From Hippophae tibetana (lineage: Eukaryota > Streptophyta > Magnoliopsida > Rosales > Elaeagnaceae), in the NCBI GenBank assembly GCA_037013495.1, contig JAZDXN010000029.1, forward strand, positions 5,406,501-5,470,500: a stretch of DNA of 64,000 nucleotides, given 5' to 3'. The notes under the pieces are model-generated. The model was not told the DNA's origin, made no database searches, and saw only the letters and a program-made list of their open reading frames with translations. This document shows positions 10,507 to 22,952 of this stretch, piece by piece. The translations under genes and the position numbers were made by a program. Within the stretch, counting starts at the first letter, position 1, and each line of letters begins with the position of its first letter.

Positions 10507-11780
10507 CCCCCATTCCCTTCACTTCTAAACACACCTCAAAACACATACTTTTCTCTCTTTCTTTCTCTCTTTTCTTAGTTTTTTTTTGTTTTTCTTAGTT
10601 TTTAGCTTTTCTTAGTTAATTTCTCTTAATTTTAGAGTTCTTCCCTTTTTGGGAAGAACTAGTTATGTTTTTGTAATTTTTTAGCTTTTTGATTCAATAA
10701 ATGGAAGTGCAAATTCCGCTTGGAGGTTTTCCAGCAACGGGAATAGCGTCGAAGTTCTGTAAGGATTTTATTTTCTTTATAGTTATTTTTAAGCTTTATT
10801 CTTACATGTAATATTTAATTTGTCTGTGATTAAATTTAACTGTGTTGGCTGTTAATAAACATGATGTAATAGTAACGTTTTTATGCTTGCGAAATATTAA
10901 ATAGGTGAAAATCTCTAAAATGAATTGATTTTATTTTTATTCAAGATTTTATATTAAGAATGTTAGAGAGAAATATATTATTTTTCATTACAAACTTAAA
11001 CCTGAAAATTAGATTTTAAGGTTTAGTTGTCCGGTCTGATTTAGAGTAGTGCTCTTTTATTTGTTGGTACAATCGCCCGGTAGTTAGAGTGAAGCTCTAT
11101 TTCAAAAGTTTTTATAAGAATGTATTGACAGTATGTTTTCAGTAATGGTTTTAAAACTTGAAAGTTAGTACTCGGATAACTAAATTCTTAGGTTTAATTT
11201 AGACACCTTGAATAAAGTTTAAACTGTCTCACCTCACCAAAGGTGGCATTTAAATGGTTCATTTTCAATCTCTTAGAAAAAGGAATTAATTTAATTAAGC
11301 AAATTGGTTATCAACCCCACCCATAGGTGTTAATTGATTTGTTTAGTTAACAAAGAATATCTAACCCCACCAAAGGTGATATTCATACAAAGAAAGGGAG
11401 AATCAATATCAATTCATATCTTTAATAACCTAGATAATATGAGCAAGCATAATTAACTTAGTTATTATATCCATAAATAATCTGCCATTATAAATGATAA
11501 AATTTGCATAAATGTTTATTAAATCTATGTTTATTTTTATGCCAGTAGATTAAAAACACAAAACCCCAAAATATCGTGACAGGATGTTTAGGATTTAATT
11601 TCGTTTTTAAAAGTTTGAATAATAAATTAAAAACCACATACATTCCTTCCTTACATCAACCTTGGGAGTATACTTATCATTTTCTTCAAAATGATTCGTG
11701 CACTTGCGAGAGTTTTACAAATATTAAAACCAAAGTATTGGCAAGACTAGGTGATGCCGGTTTTCGCTCATCAAGTTTTT

Positions 11781-11797
11781 TGCGCCGCTGCCGGGGA
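11781..11797 (+). promoter_or_regulatory. Primer binding site, tRNA-Asp type
   Basis: The sequence tgcgccgctgccgggga is a slightly decayed form of TGGCGCCGTTGCCGGGGA, the complement of the 3' end of plant tRNA-Asp. It stands 7 bases after the LTR end. The same site follows LTR3 (17777-17794) and LTR4 (22959-22975) with better matches. Confidence 0.85.
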
Positions 11798-12399
11798 AGG
11801 AATAGCGGTTTTTAAATTATTTATCAAAATGTTAAAAACATTTTTGTGCTATAAATAATTGTGATTTATTTTGTTTTAATAAATAATAATAATAATAATC
11901 AAATTTCAAATTTCATAAGAAATAATAAAAAAATAAATAAAAAATAATTTTTTTTAATAGTAAAATAATTTAAAATTTGAAATTTGAAGTAAAAAATTTT
12001 ACCATTCATGAATAGTAAAAAAAAGTTAAAAAAAATTAAAAATTTAAGATAAAAATAAATAAATAATATAGCGTTAATAGTAAAATAAAATTACCGTTCA
12101 TGAATAGGAAAAAAAAATTAAGGCAAAAAATAAATAAATAAATAATGTAGCGTGAATAGTATAATAAAATTACCGTTAATAAAGAGTAAAAAAAATTAAA
12201 TAAATTTTCAATTAAAAATAAAAAAAAATTATAAAAAATTATAAAAAAAAATTAATTCTTTTTATTTAAAGATTTCAATTTTTTTTATTTACTTTTACCT
12301 TTCTCAATTTTATTTTAATTTATTTTACCTTTTTCAATTTTATTTTATTTTATCTTTTTTCTATCTTTTCTCTAACTATTTTTTTTAATTTTTATTTAA

Positions 12400-12690
12400 C
12401 GTAATTAACTTAGATTTTTAATAACTTAATTAACTTAGCTTTTTAATTAACTTAACTTAATTAACTTAGATTTTCTTTTACTTAATTAACTTAAATTTTT
12501 ACTTAACTTAACTTAACTTAATTAACTTAGATTTTTACTTCACTTAACTTAATTAACTTAGATTTTTACTAACTTAATTAACTTAACTTAATTAAATTAG
12601 ATTTTCTTTTACTTAATTAACTTAAATTTTTACTTAACTTAACTTAATTAACTTAGATTTTTACTTAACTAAACTTAATTAACTTAATTT
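12400..12690 (+). repeat. AACTTAATTAACTTAGATTTTT-type short tandem repeats
   Basis: Variants of acttaattaacttagatttt follow each other with uneven spacing. Interior 2 has a longer, separately rearranged tract at about 18,460-18,830, so the tract is a family feature that changes by slippage. Confidence 0.8.
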
Positions 12691-15084
12691 TAATAGCATG
12701 AAAAGTAAAGATATAAGGGAGTTCTGTCTAGAAGACTGGTTCTTGGAAGCCTTTGTGCCACTAGTCATTCCTGGGAACGTTGCTCTGTCTAGGATGATGG
12801 TTTTTAAGGAGCCTTTGCCCCACCATTCTTTCCTGGGAGCACTCTTGGTTAATACTGATTATGTTATTTAACATTAAAAAAAATTAAAAAAAAATTGAAA
12901 CTATCTCCAAAATTTTAAAGTTTTAATTACAATCTCAAGAGTTAGTTTCTTTGTTTGATCTAGGTACAATTGTGTTTTGATGCCTTAATTATTTGATTTG
13001 CACCAAGATGAGGGTTATCTAAAACCCTCAAGCATGCCCCTAGTTTTTGGTACAGAAAAATTTGAAAATCAATAGGGCATGTTTGAAACAGTATAGGTAG
13101 ACAACCTTGTCTTACTTGTAGGTATGATTGACCCAATGATGAGGGGACATTGAGTTTACTTAAAATGCAATCCAAGTTACGTCTTGCTAAGACATTAAAC
13201 TAAACACTGGATGGGAGGCAACCCATCATTTTAGGTAATTTTCTGTTATTTACTTTATTTTATTGTTTATTTTAGTTTAGTTATATGTGAATAATTTTTA
13301 AATTGTTAAAACTAAAAATATTTGTTGAGATGTTAGAAGTTCACAGCGATCTGTTTGTATATACTTTAATGATGAATATGATGAATGCACCTACATTTCT
13401 CCATTACTACTTACACATTCTCAAGAAATAGGTAATCTTTCTTCTCTTTTCTCTTTATCTTTAATTTACAGTTGTTACATTGAGGATAATGTAAGTTCTA
13501 GGTTGGGGGTGGTGAAAAGTTACCATGCTTAATTAGAAAAAAAAAATTTAACAATTTAAAAAATTAATATATATATATATATTTCTCACAATAATTTATC
13601 ATTTCTTTAAATCAAATTTAAGTAAATAGTTAAGTCTTTTGTACTGTTAGATTAATTTTTGAAAACATATCATGAAATATTTTGTAATTATTTTTGATAA
13701 TTAGTTAGTTTTTGTCATAACTAGTATTTCTTGATAAAATGTGTAAATTATATTAAACCCAAAATCGGTGTTTATAAATTTTTTTTAGTGGAGACTACCC
13801 TTGTGAGATATAATTTGAGCCTAATTTCTTTTATTCAGAGTGAAATATATATTTTTTCTACTCCAAACACATTTCTTATTTATTCAAATTTTTAGATGAT
13901 CTCTATAGGTATTAGCATTGAATGTATGAATTTTTTCTCATCTTAATAGAGTATCATATATTTTTGATTATTATTATTGCTTAGATTAAATGATTTAGTA
14001 GAAATTGATAGTATATGCTTATATCTCATTTATGCATGACTGCTACAAAAACAAAAAGACATATCTAGGGTTACCTAAACCAAGATCAAACAGAAAAGCC
14101 ACAAAATTAACCACTCACCAAAATCCTAAAAAAATGTACAATCTGTACATGGGTTGACTCTCTAAAAAATACATATATTGAAAAATATCTACAGAAAAAA
14201 AATAGAGAGATAAAAAATATATATAATATCATCTACATACTATGACCCACGTTGCCTACAAAGTTGTGAGTACAGGCTAATTACAAAAAGATATAGGAAG
14301 TAATTCCCTAAAAAGTCATTGCAATTTCTTCATTTGTAAAAAGCATATATCTTGAAATTCTTTCTTAATGAGTTTGATTTATGCATGAAAATAATTTTTA
14401 TATATGATATCTTTATAATTTATACATTCGATTCCTTTCATGAGATCAATGTTAAAATAACACTTTGAGCCTTTATTCTTTATACATATGCGAACATATT
14501 AGTTCATTTCTATACATCAACTCTTTCGCATATAAATTAGTATGAGTGTTTGAACCCATAGGATTCAGTGTTTTGAGAGTATTGACTTGTGAGGAATAGA
14601 GTCGAAGCGAATTCTGATTCATGACACTGAAATTGGGTAAAATTAAATTGATACATTTTTTATATGAAATATGAAAATGATTTTCGACTAATTATTATAA
14701 TAAAATCATGATTGTTTAAAGAGATTAAAATAACTTATGCTTGAGATTTTAATTATGATCTTAAAGGAGATTAAAAAAGTATGAGATATTTTTGTGATAT
14801 GTTGTTTTCTTTTATTCTTAAATTAATTTTTGATTTTGTTGTAATTTTGGTTTTTGATTTGATTGTTTTTATTGTTTCTTTTGATTTTTTACATTTAGTT
14901 CAATGTTTGTGGGTATCATTACTGAAAACCCTCACGAGACTCAAACTCGTCCACAAGGGCAACCTAGGGGTTTAACGGCTTGTTGCATAGGCTAAATGCA
15001 ACCGTTTCAATCCATGAAAGTGATTTAGGATAGTTTAATTTTTAGTTTTTATCGCTTCTCTTGCTAAGGGACTAGCAAGAAGCT

Positions 15085-15096
15085 GGTTGGGGGTTG
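15085..15096 (+). promoter_or_regulatory. Polypurine-tract-like site before LTR 2
   Basis: ggttgggggttg directly precedes TGATGAG. The same text precedes LTR3, LTR4 and, in reverse, the copies at 7331-7343 and 37745-37757. It occupies the expected place of the plus-strand primer. Confidence 0.65.
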
Positions 15097-15938
15097 TGAT
15101 GAGTGCTCAAAAAGCACTAAAATAACCATGATTTTATGCACATTAATTGATTAAAAATATATATATTTATATGTTTTATCATATATTTATATAAATTTGT
15201 CTTTTTCGGAATCACGGGTATTTTTATTGTTTTTCAGGTATTTTGGCTTAAAAACGCAACTTAAAAACTCAAAGAGGAATACTGGAAGCAATACATCACA
15301 AATATATTAATAAATAAATGGGGAAAGGTCAACAAATATGGAAAAATTGGACAAAATGGGTCAAAAAGGTCAAAAATGTCAAAAAAGAGAAAATTGCGCC
15401 CAACTGCCTAGCCGCGCGCGCCAGCCATCTGCGCCAAGCCGCGCGCGACCTTTTCCCAATCTGTGCGTGCCCCAGCGCGCGGCTACTGTTCATGTGCGCG
15501 CCCCTACGCACAGCGACAGCCTTTCGCGCGCGCCCCTGCGTGCCCAGCAGCCTTTCCGCGCGCGCCGACACCTTTTCGCCCCATTTTTCACGTGCAACCA
15601 CCTTCATGACGTCATGATGATGTCATCAATGACCTCAACAATTCCATTACGCGTTTTTACATTTTTTTAACATTTTTTTTACTCATTTTTTCTCTCCATC
15701 CTCACCTATAAATACCCATTCCCTTCACTTAAAAACACACTTCTCTCTTCTTTCTTTCTCTCTTTTCTTAGATTTTTAGTTTTTTTTAGCTTTTCTTAGT
15801 TTTTAGTTAATTTCTCTTAGTTTTAGAGTTCTTCACTTTTTGGGAAGAACAAGTTATGTTTATGTAATTTATTAGCTTTTTGATTCAATCCGCTTGGAGG
15901 TTTTCTAGCAACGAGAATAGCGTCGAAGTTCTGTAAGG
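15097..15938 (+). repeat. Family A LTR 2, truncated and fused to an interior tail
   Basis: The first 842 bp of the LTR are present, including a CpG-rich island (15,400-15,600), one intact TGACGTCA (15607-15614), its decayed partner, and TATAAATA (15707-15714). At ctgtaagg the sequence switches to the last 30 bp of the interior (ctagcaagaagctggttggg). The join shares a short taagg match, so a microhomology deletion removed the rest of LTR2 and a whole interior. Confidence 0.82.
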
Positions 15939-15965
15939 GACTAGCAAGAAGCTGGTTGGGGGTTG

Positions 15966-17770
15966 TGATGAGTGCTCAAAAAGCACTAAAATAACCATGA
16001 TTTTATGCACATTAATTGATTAAAAATATATATATTTATATAAATTTGTCTTTTTCGGAATCACGGGTATTTTTATTGTTTTTCAGGTATTTTGGCTTAA
16101 AAACGTAACTTAAAGACTCAAAGAGGAATACTTGAAGCAATACATCACAAATATATTAATAAATAAATGGGGAAAAGTCAACAAATATGCAAAAATTGGA
16201 CAAAATGGGTCAAAAAGGTCAAAAATATCAAAAGTGAGAAAATCGCGCCGCCGCGCCGCCCTGCCGCCCTGCCGCCCTCGCGCCAGCGCCCAGACCCGCG
16301 CGCTCCAGCGCCCCACATCCGCGCCAAGCCGCACGCGCCCCTATGCGCAGCGCCTGCCCTTCCGCGTGCGCCGACGCCTATTTCGCCCCATTTTTGTGCG
16401 CAACCGCCCCATGACATCATGCTGACGTCATCAATGACCGCAGCAATTGCACTCCGCGTTTTCACCATGTTTTATCATTTTTTCACTCAATTTTTCTCTC
16501 CATCCTCACCTATAAATACCCCCTTCCCTTCACTTCTAAACACACCTCAAAACACATTCTTTTCTCTCTTTTCTTAGTTTTTTTAGTTTTTCTTAGTTTT
16601 TAGCTTTTCTTAGTTAATTTCTCTTAGTTTTAGAGTTCTTCCCTTTTTGTGTTTTTGTAAATTTTTAGCTTTTTGATTCTATAAACGGAAGTGCAAATTC
16701 TGCTTGGAGGTTTTCCAGCAACGGGAATAGCGTCGAAGTTCTGTAAGGATTTTATTTTCTTATAGTTTTTTTTATGCTTTATTCTTACATGTTATATTTA
16801 ATTTGTCTATGATTAAATTTAAATGTGCTGGCTGTTAATAAACATGATGTAATAATAACGTTGTTATGCTTGCGAAATATTAAATAGGTGAAAATCTCTA
16901 AAATGAATTGATTTTATTTTTATTCATTATTTTATATTAAGAATGTTAGAGAGAAATATATTATTTTTCATTACAAACTTAAACCTGAAAATTAGATTTT
17001 AAGGTTTAGTTATCCGGTCTGATTTAGAGTAGTGCTTTTTTATTTGTTGGTACAATCGCCCGGTAGTTAGAGTGAAGCTCTATTTCAAAATTTTTTATAA
17101 GAATTATTATGTGAAAATATATTGACGACATGTTTTCGGTAGTGGTTTTAAAACTTGAAAGTTAGTACTCGGATAACTAGATTCTTAGGTTTAATTTGAA
17201 CACCTTGAATAAAGTTTAAATTGTCTAACCCCACCAAAGGTGGCATTTAAATGGTTCATTTTCAATCTCTTAGAAAAAGGAATTAATTTAATTAAGCAAA
17301 TTGGTTATCAACCACACCCATAGGTGTTAATTAATTTGTTTAGTTAACAAAGAATATCTAACCCCACCAAAGGTGGTATTCATACAAAAAAAGGGAGAAT
17401 CAATATCAATTCATATCTTTAATAACCTAGATAATATGAGCAAGCATAATTAACTTAGTTATTATTTCCATAAATACTCTGCCATTATAAATGATAAAAT
17501 TTGCATAAATGTTTATTGAATCTATGTTTATTTTTATGTCAGTAGATTTAAAACACAAAACCCCAAAATATCGTGACAGGATATTTAGGATTTAATTTCG
17601 TTTTTAAAAGTTTTAATAATAAATTAAAAACCACATACGTTCCTTACTTAGATCGACCTTGGGAGTATACTTATCATTTTCTTTAAAATGATTCGTGCAC
17701 TTGCGAGAGTTTTACAAATATTAAAACCAAAGTATTGGCAGGAATCGGTGATGCCGATTTTCGCTCATCA
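15966..17770 (+). repeat. Family A LTR 3 (complete, 1,805 bp)
   Basis: It starts TGATGAGTGCTC and ends CGCTCATCA. It lacks a short stretch seen in LTR2 near 15,175. The CpG-rich island (16,240-16,390) differs in text and length from those in LTR1, LTR2 and LTR4, while the flanks are nearly the same. The tRNA-Asp primer site follows at 17777-17794. Confidence 0.87.
16412..16518 (+). promoter_or_regulatory. LTR 3 promoter: TGACATCA/TGACGTCA pair and TATA box
   Basis: The pair lies at 16412-16419 (one base off) and 16423-16430 (perfect), with TATAAATA at 16511-16518. Spacing matches LTR1 to within a few bases. Confidence 0.65.
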
Positions 17771-20700
17771 AGTTTTTGGCGCCGTTGTCGGGGAAGGAAT
17801 AGCGGTTTTTAAATTATTTATCAAAATTTTAAAAACATTTTTGTGTTGTAAATAATTGTATTTTTTTTTGTTTTAATAAAAAATATAATAATCAAATTTC
17901 AAATTTCATAAGAAATAATAAAAAAAAATAAAAAAATAAATAAAAAATATATATATATTTTAGTAAAATAATTTAGAAATTTGAAATTTGAAGTAAAAAA
18001 TTTTACCGTTCATGAATAGTAAAAAACGAATTTAAAAATTTAAAAATTTTAAGATACAAAAAATAAAATAAATAATAATATAGTGTAAATATTAAAATAA
18101 AATTACCGTTCATGAATAGTAAAAAAAACTTAAATAAATTTTAAATTAAAAAAAATTAAAAACAATTAAAAATAAAATAAAAAAATAAAAATAAAACTTA
18201 CTTTTTAATTTTCATTTAATTTTAATTTTTATTTAAAATCTTAATTTTATTTTTTAAAAATAAAAAAAAAATGAAAAAAAATATATATATGAAAAAAAAA
18301 TTAATTTTAATTTTATTTGCTTTTACCTTTCTCTATTTGTTTTATTTTATTTTACCTTTTTCAATTTTATTTTATTTTATTTTTATTTTACTTTTATTAA
18401 TTTTTATTTGTTTTTTCATTATTTTCTTTAACTATTTTTTTTCTCTCTCTTAATTTTAATTTAACTTAATTAACTTAGATTATTACTAACTTAATTAACC
18501 TACATTATTTTTAATTTTACTAACTTAATTAACTTAGATTTGTTTTAATTAACTTAGATTTTTTTTATTAACTTAGATTTTTCATTAACTTTATTAACTT
18601 AGATTTTTACTAACTTAATTAACCTAGATTTTTAATTAACCTAACTTAATTAACCTAGATTTTAACTTAGATTTTTACTTAAATTAACTTAATTAACTTA
18701 GCTTTTTAATTAACTTAGATTTTTTTTATTAACTTAATTTTTTTTAATTAACTTAAATTTTTCATTAACTTAATTAACTTAGATTTTCTTTTACTTAATT
18801 AACTTAAATTTTTACTTAACTTAACTTTAATAACATGAAAAGTAAAGATCTAAGGGAGTTCTGTCTAGGAGACTAGTTCTTGGAAGCCTTTGTGCCACTA
18901 GTCTTTCCTCGGAACGTTGCTCTATCTAGTAGGAGGATGGTATTTAAGGAGCCTTTGCCCCACCATTCTTTCCTGGGAGCACTCTTGGTTAATACTGATT
19001 ATGTTATTTTAACCTTAAAAAAAAATACTGAAACTATCTCCAAAATTTTAAAGTTTTAATTACAATCTCAAGAGTTAGTTTCTTTGTTTGATCTAGGTAC
19101 AATCATGTTTTGATGCCTTAATTATTTGATTTGCACCTAGATATGGGTTATCTAAAACCCACAAGCATGCCCCTAGTTTTTGGCACAGAAAAATTTGAAA
19201 ATCAATAGGGCATGTTTGAGACAGTATAGGTAGACAACCTTGTCTTACTTGTAGGTTTGATTGACTCAATGATGAGGGGACATTGAGTTTACTTAAAAGG
19301 CAATCCCCAAGTTACGTCCTCCTAAGACGTTAAACTAAGTGCTGGATGGGAGGCAACCCATCATTTTAGAAGTTTACAGCGATCTGTCTGTATACACTTT
19401 AATGATGAATATGATGGATGCACCTGTATTTCTCCATTACTACTTACACATTCTCAGGAAATAGGTAATCTTTCTTCTCTTTTCTCTTTATCTTTAATTT
19501 ACAGTTGTTACATTGAGGACAATGTAAGTTTTAGGTTGAGCGTGGTGAAAAGTTACTATGCTTAATTAAAAAAAATTTAAAAATTTAAAAATAAAAAAAA
19601 TTTCACAAAAATTTATCATTTCTTTAAATCAAATTTAATTAAATAGTTAAGTCTTTTGTACTGTTAGATTAATTTTTGAAAACATATCATGAAATATTTT
19701 GTAATTATTTTTGATAATTAGTTAGTTTTTGTCATAACTAGTATTTCTTGATAAAATGTGGAAATTATATTAAACCCAAAATCGGTGTTTATGAATTTTT
19801 TTTAGTGGAGACTACTCTTGTGAGATATAATTTGAGCCTAATATCATTTATTCAGAGTGAAATATATATTTTTTCTACTCCAAACACATTTCTTATTTAT
19901 TCAAATTTTAGATGATCTCTATAGGTATTAGCATTGAATGTATGAATTTTTTCTCATCTTAATAGAGTATCATATATATTTTATTATTATTATTTTTGCT
20001 TAGATTAAATGATTTGAGTAGAAATTGATAGTATATGCTTATATCTCATTTATGCATGACTGCCACAAAAAACAAAAAGACATATCTGGGGTTACCTAAA
20101 CCAAGATCAAACAGAAAAGCCACAAAATTAACCACTCACCAAAATCCAAAGAAAATGTACAATCCGTACATGGGTTGACTCTCTAAAAAATACATATATT
20201 GAAAAATATCTACAGAAAAAAAATAGAGAGAAAAAAAATATAGTATCATCTACATACTATGACCCACATTGCCTACAAAGTTATGAGTACAGGCTAATTA
20301 CAAAAGAAAGATATAGGAAGTAATTCCCTAAAAAGTCATTGCAATTTCTTCATTTGTAAAAAGCATATATCTTGAAATTCTTTCTTAATGAGTTTGATTT
20401 ATGCATGAAAATAAATTTTATATATGATATCTTTATAATTTATACATTCGATTCCTTTCATGAGATCAATGTTAAAATAACACTTTGAGCCTTTATTCTT
20501 TATACATATGCGAACATATTAGTTCATTTCTATACATCAACTCTTTCGCATATAAATTAGTATGAGTGTTTGAACCCATAGGATTCAGTGTTTTGAGAGT
20601 ATTGACTTGTGAGGAATAGAGTCGAAGCGAATTCTGATTCATGACACTAAAATTGGGTGAAATTAAATTGATACATTTTTGACAGGAAATATGAAAATGA

Positions 20701-21098
20701 TTTTCGACTAATTATTATAATAAATCATGATTGTTTAAAGAGATTAAAATAACTTATGCTTGAGATTTTAATTATTATCTTAAAGGAGATTAAAAAGAAT
20801 GAGACATTCTTGTGATATGTTGTTTTCTTTTATTGTTAAATTAATTTTTTGTAATTTTAGTTTTTGATTTGATTATTTTTATTGTTTCTTTTGATTTTAG
20901 TTCAATGTTTGTGGGTATCATTACTGAAAACCCTCACGAGACTCAAACTCGTCCACTAAGGCAACCTAGGGGTTTAAAGGCTTGTTGCATAGGCTAAATG
21001 CAACCGTTTGAATCCAAGAAAGTGATTTAGAATAGTTTAATTTTTAGTTTTTATCGCTTCTCTTGCTAAGGGACTAGCAAGAAGCTGGTTGGGGGTTG
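17771..21098 (+). mobile_element. Family A interior 2, non-coding
   Basis: Same order of parts as interior 1, of almost the same length. Landmarks: primer site, AT-rich tract, the ttaattaacttagattttt array (about 18,460-18,830), the moderate block at about 18,840-18,990, gggaggcaacccatcatttt at about 19,349-19,368, and the long conserved tail. A piece of about 80 bp after the last landmark, present in interior 1 (13,230-13,320), is absent here. No open frame with recognisable domains. Confidence 0.78.
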
Positions 21099-22952
21099 TG
21101 ATGAGTGCTCAAAAAGCACAAAAATAACCATGATTTTATGCACATTAATTGATTAAAAATATATATTTATATAAATTTGTCTTTTTCGGAATCACGGGTA
21201 TTTTTATTATTTTTCAGGTATTTTGGCTTAAAAACGTAACTTAAAGACTCAAAGAGGAATACTTGAAGCAATACATCACAAATATATTAATAAATAAATG
21301 GGGAAAGGTCAACAAATATGCAAAAATTGGACAAAATGGGTCAAAAAGGTCAAAAATATCAAAAAGGAGAAAAACGCGCCGTCGCGCCGCCCTACCGCCC
21401 AGCCGTGCGCGCAGCAGCGCCCAATCCCGTGCCAAGCTATGCGCAGCTACTGTTCATCCGCGCAGAACTGCGGGCACGGCTACTGTTCATCCGCGTAGAA
21501 CTGCACGCGCGGCTACTGTTCATCCGCGCGCGCCGACGCCCTTTTCGCCCCATTTTTCACGTACAGCCGCCCCCATGATGTCATGCTGACGTCATCAATG
21601 ACCCTAGCATTTCCATTACCCGTTTTTACATTTTTTTAACATTGTTTTACTCATTTTTTCTCTCCATCCTCACCTATAAATACCCCCCTCCCTTCACTTC
21701 AAAACACACCTTTTAAACACACTTCTCTCTTCTTTCTTTCTCTCTTTTCTTAGATTTTTAGTTTTTCTTAGTTTTTAGTTCATTTCTCTTAGTTTTAGAG
21801 TTCTTCCCTTTTTGGGAAGAACTAGTAATGTTTTTGTAATTTATTAGCTTTTTTATTCAATAAATGGGTGTGCATATTCGGCTTGGAGTTTTTCCAGCAA
21901 CGGGAATAGCGTCGAAGTTCTGTAAGGATTTTATTTTCTTTACAGCTATTTTTATGCTTTATTCTTACATGTTATATTTAATTTGTCTGTGGTTAAATTT
22001 AACTGTGGTGGTTGTTTAGTAAACATGATATAATAATAACGTTGTTATACTTGCGAAATATTAAATAGGTAAAAATCTCTAAAATGAATTGATTTTATTT
22101 TTATTCATGATTTTATATTAAGAATGTTAGAGAGAAATATATTATTTTTCATTACAAACTTAAACCTGAAAATTAGATTTTAAGGTTTAGTTATCTGGTC
22201 TGATTTAGAGTAGTGCTCTTTTATTTGTTGGTACAATCGCCCGGTAGTTAGAGTGAAGCTCTATTTCAAAATTTTTTATAAGAATTATTATGTAAAAATA
22301 TATTGACGACATGTTTTCGGTAGTGGTTTTAAAACTTGAAAGTTAGTACTCGGATAACTAGATTCTTAGGTTTAATTTGAACACCTTGAATAAAGTTAAA
22401 TTGTCTAACCCCACCAAAGGTGGCATTTAAATGGTTCATTTTCAATCTCTTAAAAAAAGGAATTAATTTAATTAACCAAATTAGTTATCAACCCCACCCA
22501 TAGGTGTTAATTAATTTGTTTAGTTAACAAAGAATATCTAACCCCACCAAAGGTGGTATTCATACAAAAAAGGGAAAATCAATAAATATCAATTCATATC
22601 TTTAATAACCTAGATAATATGAGTAAGCATAATTAACTTAGTTATTATATCCCTAAATACTCCGCCATTATAAATGAACAAAATTTGCATGAATATTTAT
22701 TGAATCTATGTTTATTTTTATGTAAGTAGATTAAAACACAAAACCCAAAATATCGTGACAGGATGTTTAGGATTTAATTTTGTTTTTAAAAGTTTGAATA
22801 ATAAATTAAAAACCACATACGTTCCTTCCTTAGATCGACCTTGGGAGTATACTTATCATTTTCTTCGAAATGATTCGTGCACTTGCGAGAGTTTTATAAA
22901 TATTAAAACCAAAGTATTGGAAAGAATCGGCGATGCCGGTTTTCGCTCATCA
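21099..22952 (+). repeat. Family A LTR 4 (complete, 1,854 bp)
   Basis: It starts TGATGAGTGCTC and ends CGCTCATCA, with the tRNA-Asp primer site at 22959-22975. The promoter block has TGATGTCA (21576-21583), TGACGTCA (21587-21594) and TATAAATA (21675-21682). The CpG-rich island contains a private 33-bp tandem repeat. Confidence 0.87.
21447..21530 (+). repeat. 33-bp tandem repeat in the CpG-rich island of LTR 4
   Basis: ctactgttcatccgcg starts at 21447, 21480 and 21513, with cagaactgc or tagaactgc between. LTR2 has a single related block (ggctactgttcatgtgcgcg near 15,482), so this copy was amplified locally. Confidence 0.8.

Larger units (their letters stand above)
9997..11773 (+). repeat. Family A LTR 1 (complete, 1,777 bp)
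   Basis: The LTR starts TGATGAGTTCTC and ends CGCTCATCA. Parts in order: AT-rich start with an (AT)n run, CpG-rich island (about 10,290-10,390), paired TGACGTCA sites, TATAAATA, C/T-rich leader, AATAAA at about 10,696, then three CCACC/GGTGG motifs and the conserved terminal 250 bp. Confidence 0.88.
11774..15096 (+). mobile_element. Family A interior 1, non-coding
   Basis: About 3.3 kb without gag or pol. Visible parts are the primer site, a very AT-rich tract with stacked AACTTAATTAACTTAGATTT repeats, a block of moderate composition (12,710-12,850), and an Athila-like landmark gggaggcaacccatcatttt at 13,207-13,226. Next come ttgaggataatgtaagttct and ggttgggggtggtg (13,480-13,515), then a long conserved tail ending in the polypurine-like ggttgggggttg. 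The landmarks resemble the zone between pol and the env-like region of Athila elements. Confidence 0.75.

Noticed and set aside
11576-11815. 79-codon frame MTGCLGFNFVFKSLNN..., repeated at 22,755 and reversed at 35,902
   Set aside because: It covers the LTR end and the primer site. Its recurrence is due to the LTR repeat and the frame is lost in other copies.
18271-18453. 60-codon Phe/Leu/Ile-rich frame resembling a membrane protein
   Set aside because: It lies in a T-rich low-complexity tract of the family A interior and is not kept in interior 1.
21447-21530. CRISPR-like array
   Set aside because: The 33-bp units abut with no variable spacers, and the context is a plant LTR.
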